Source: an uncultured Ruminococcus sp.
Lineage (GTDB): Bacteria > Bacillota > Clostridia > Oscillospirales > CAG-272
NCBI GenBank assembly: GCA_902782445.1
Contig: CACZNC010000002.1
Coordinates: 32,080 to 96,079, forward strand
Length of the DNA: 64,000 nt
Direction of reading: 5' to 3'
Shown here: one piece after another, positions 63,724 to 64,000 of the stretch
Position numbering within the stretch: position 1 is the first letter of the stretch
How the letters are laid out: each line of letters begins with the position of its first letter
Notes under the pieces: model-generated
Told to the model about the DNA's origin: nothing
Seen by the model: the letters and a program-made list of their open reading frames with translations, nothing else
Database searches by the model: none
Position numbers and translations under genes: made by a program

Positions 63724-63772
63724 GGTCTGCCGTATCCCCCAAAAAAGGAAGGACGCGGCAGATCTTTTTCTT
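63724..63772 (+). terminator. Terminator after the TagA-type gene
   Basis: GGTCTGCCG with CGGCAGATC (one wobble) followed by TTTTTCTTT. Confidence 0.85.
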
Positions 63773-63814
63773 TGCAATTGAAGAATCAGTCACCCGAAGC
63801 AGGAGATAGGAATC

Positions 63815-64000
63815 ATACTATTCTCTTTCTAAATAGCTAACTATATGGGTTTTTATCGCTCTCCGTAGGATGCGAACAATCTATGATTGTGAGCTCACGA
63901 ACGATAACTCTGATAAGGTTGGATGACTAAATTGGTGTGCGGACACAGACCAAACGAAATGGCAGCAGCCTTGTCCTATACCCCCATGAAAGTTCTTGCC
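63815..64000 (-). repeat. Repeat A, short form, copy 6, cut by window edge
   Basis: Reverse orientation; central hairpin ACAATC-TAT-GATTGT (63876-63890). The L end runs off the window at GTTCTTGCC. Confidence 0.75.

Noticed and set aside
43651..64000. CRISPR array from the recurring repeats
   Set aside because: Repeats are long, scattered between genes and not regularly spaced; no cas genes.

Overview
The window is GC-rich DNA from a low-oxygen, probably spore-forming Bacillota, most likely class Clostridia (an uncultured Oscillospirales/Christensenellales-like gut or digester organism; this placement is inference). Pointers are SpoIVB, the rplU-prp-rpmA ribosomal cluster with a processed L27 N-terminus, group III glutamine synthetase, a split archaeal-type glutamate synthase, HydF, an anaerobic sulfatase-maturase-like radical SAM protein, and sigma-70-type promoters with TTGACA/TATAAT boxes and 17-bp spacers. 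No rRNA, tRNA, CRISPR array, transposase or phage gene was recognised.

Region 1 (1-16.7 kb), nitrogen assimilation and nucleotides. Leftward: glnN (group III GS), an Amt-PII fusion and asnB (cut by the edge). Rightward: glutamate synthase in five pieces, then a GS-like protein lacking several catalytic residues, an ANTAR RNA-binding regulator with a degenerate receiver, purC and guaA. All three promoters of this block start transcripts that begin with a small hairpin carrying a hexaloop with A1 and G4, the ANTAR signature. Its 3' arm is also the 5' arm of an intrinsic terminator. This makes a local glutamine/ammonia antitermination regulon. pyrG follows, with a one-base frameshift.

Region 2 (16.8-33 kb), carbohydrates: two aldo/keto reductases, two solute-binding lipoproteins, MgtC, a BcsA/PilZ remnant, a leftward operon (DUF4838, DUF3237, UgpC-type ATPase, two permeases, anchored binding protein), a GH43 enzyme and a sodium:solute symporter with an attenuator-like leader.

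Region 3 (33.3-43.6 kb): a macro-domain protein and a VWA protein, then a tightly overlapping leftward operon: TM1266-family protein, FecCD-type permease, ABC ATPase fused to a second TM1266 domain, NifH-like, NifD-like and NifK-like proteins, substrate-binding lipoprotein and HydF. This nitrogenase-like reductase coupled to a metal/tetrapyrrole-type importer is the best candidate for an undescribed enzyme system here.

Region 4 (44-64 kb): a Gfo/Idh/MocA oxidoreductase, a four-gene exopolysaccharide regulatory module, spoIVB, rplU-prp-rpmA, folD-lgt, an A/T-rich four-gene MerR island, an XRE regulator, a radical SAM maturase, a sugar isomerase-like protein, an acyl carrier protein and a TagA-type glycosyltransferase. 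Intergenic space throughout is filled by at least four families of structured repeats; copies of two families keep their stems while changing sequence.
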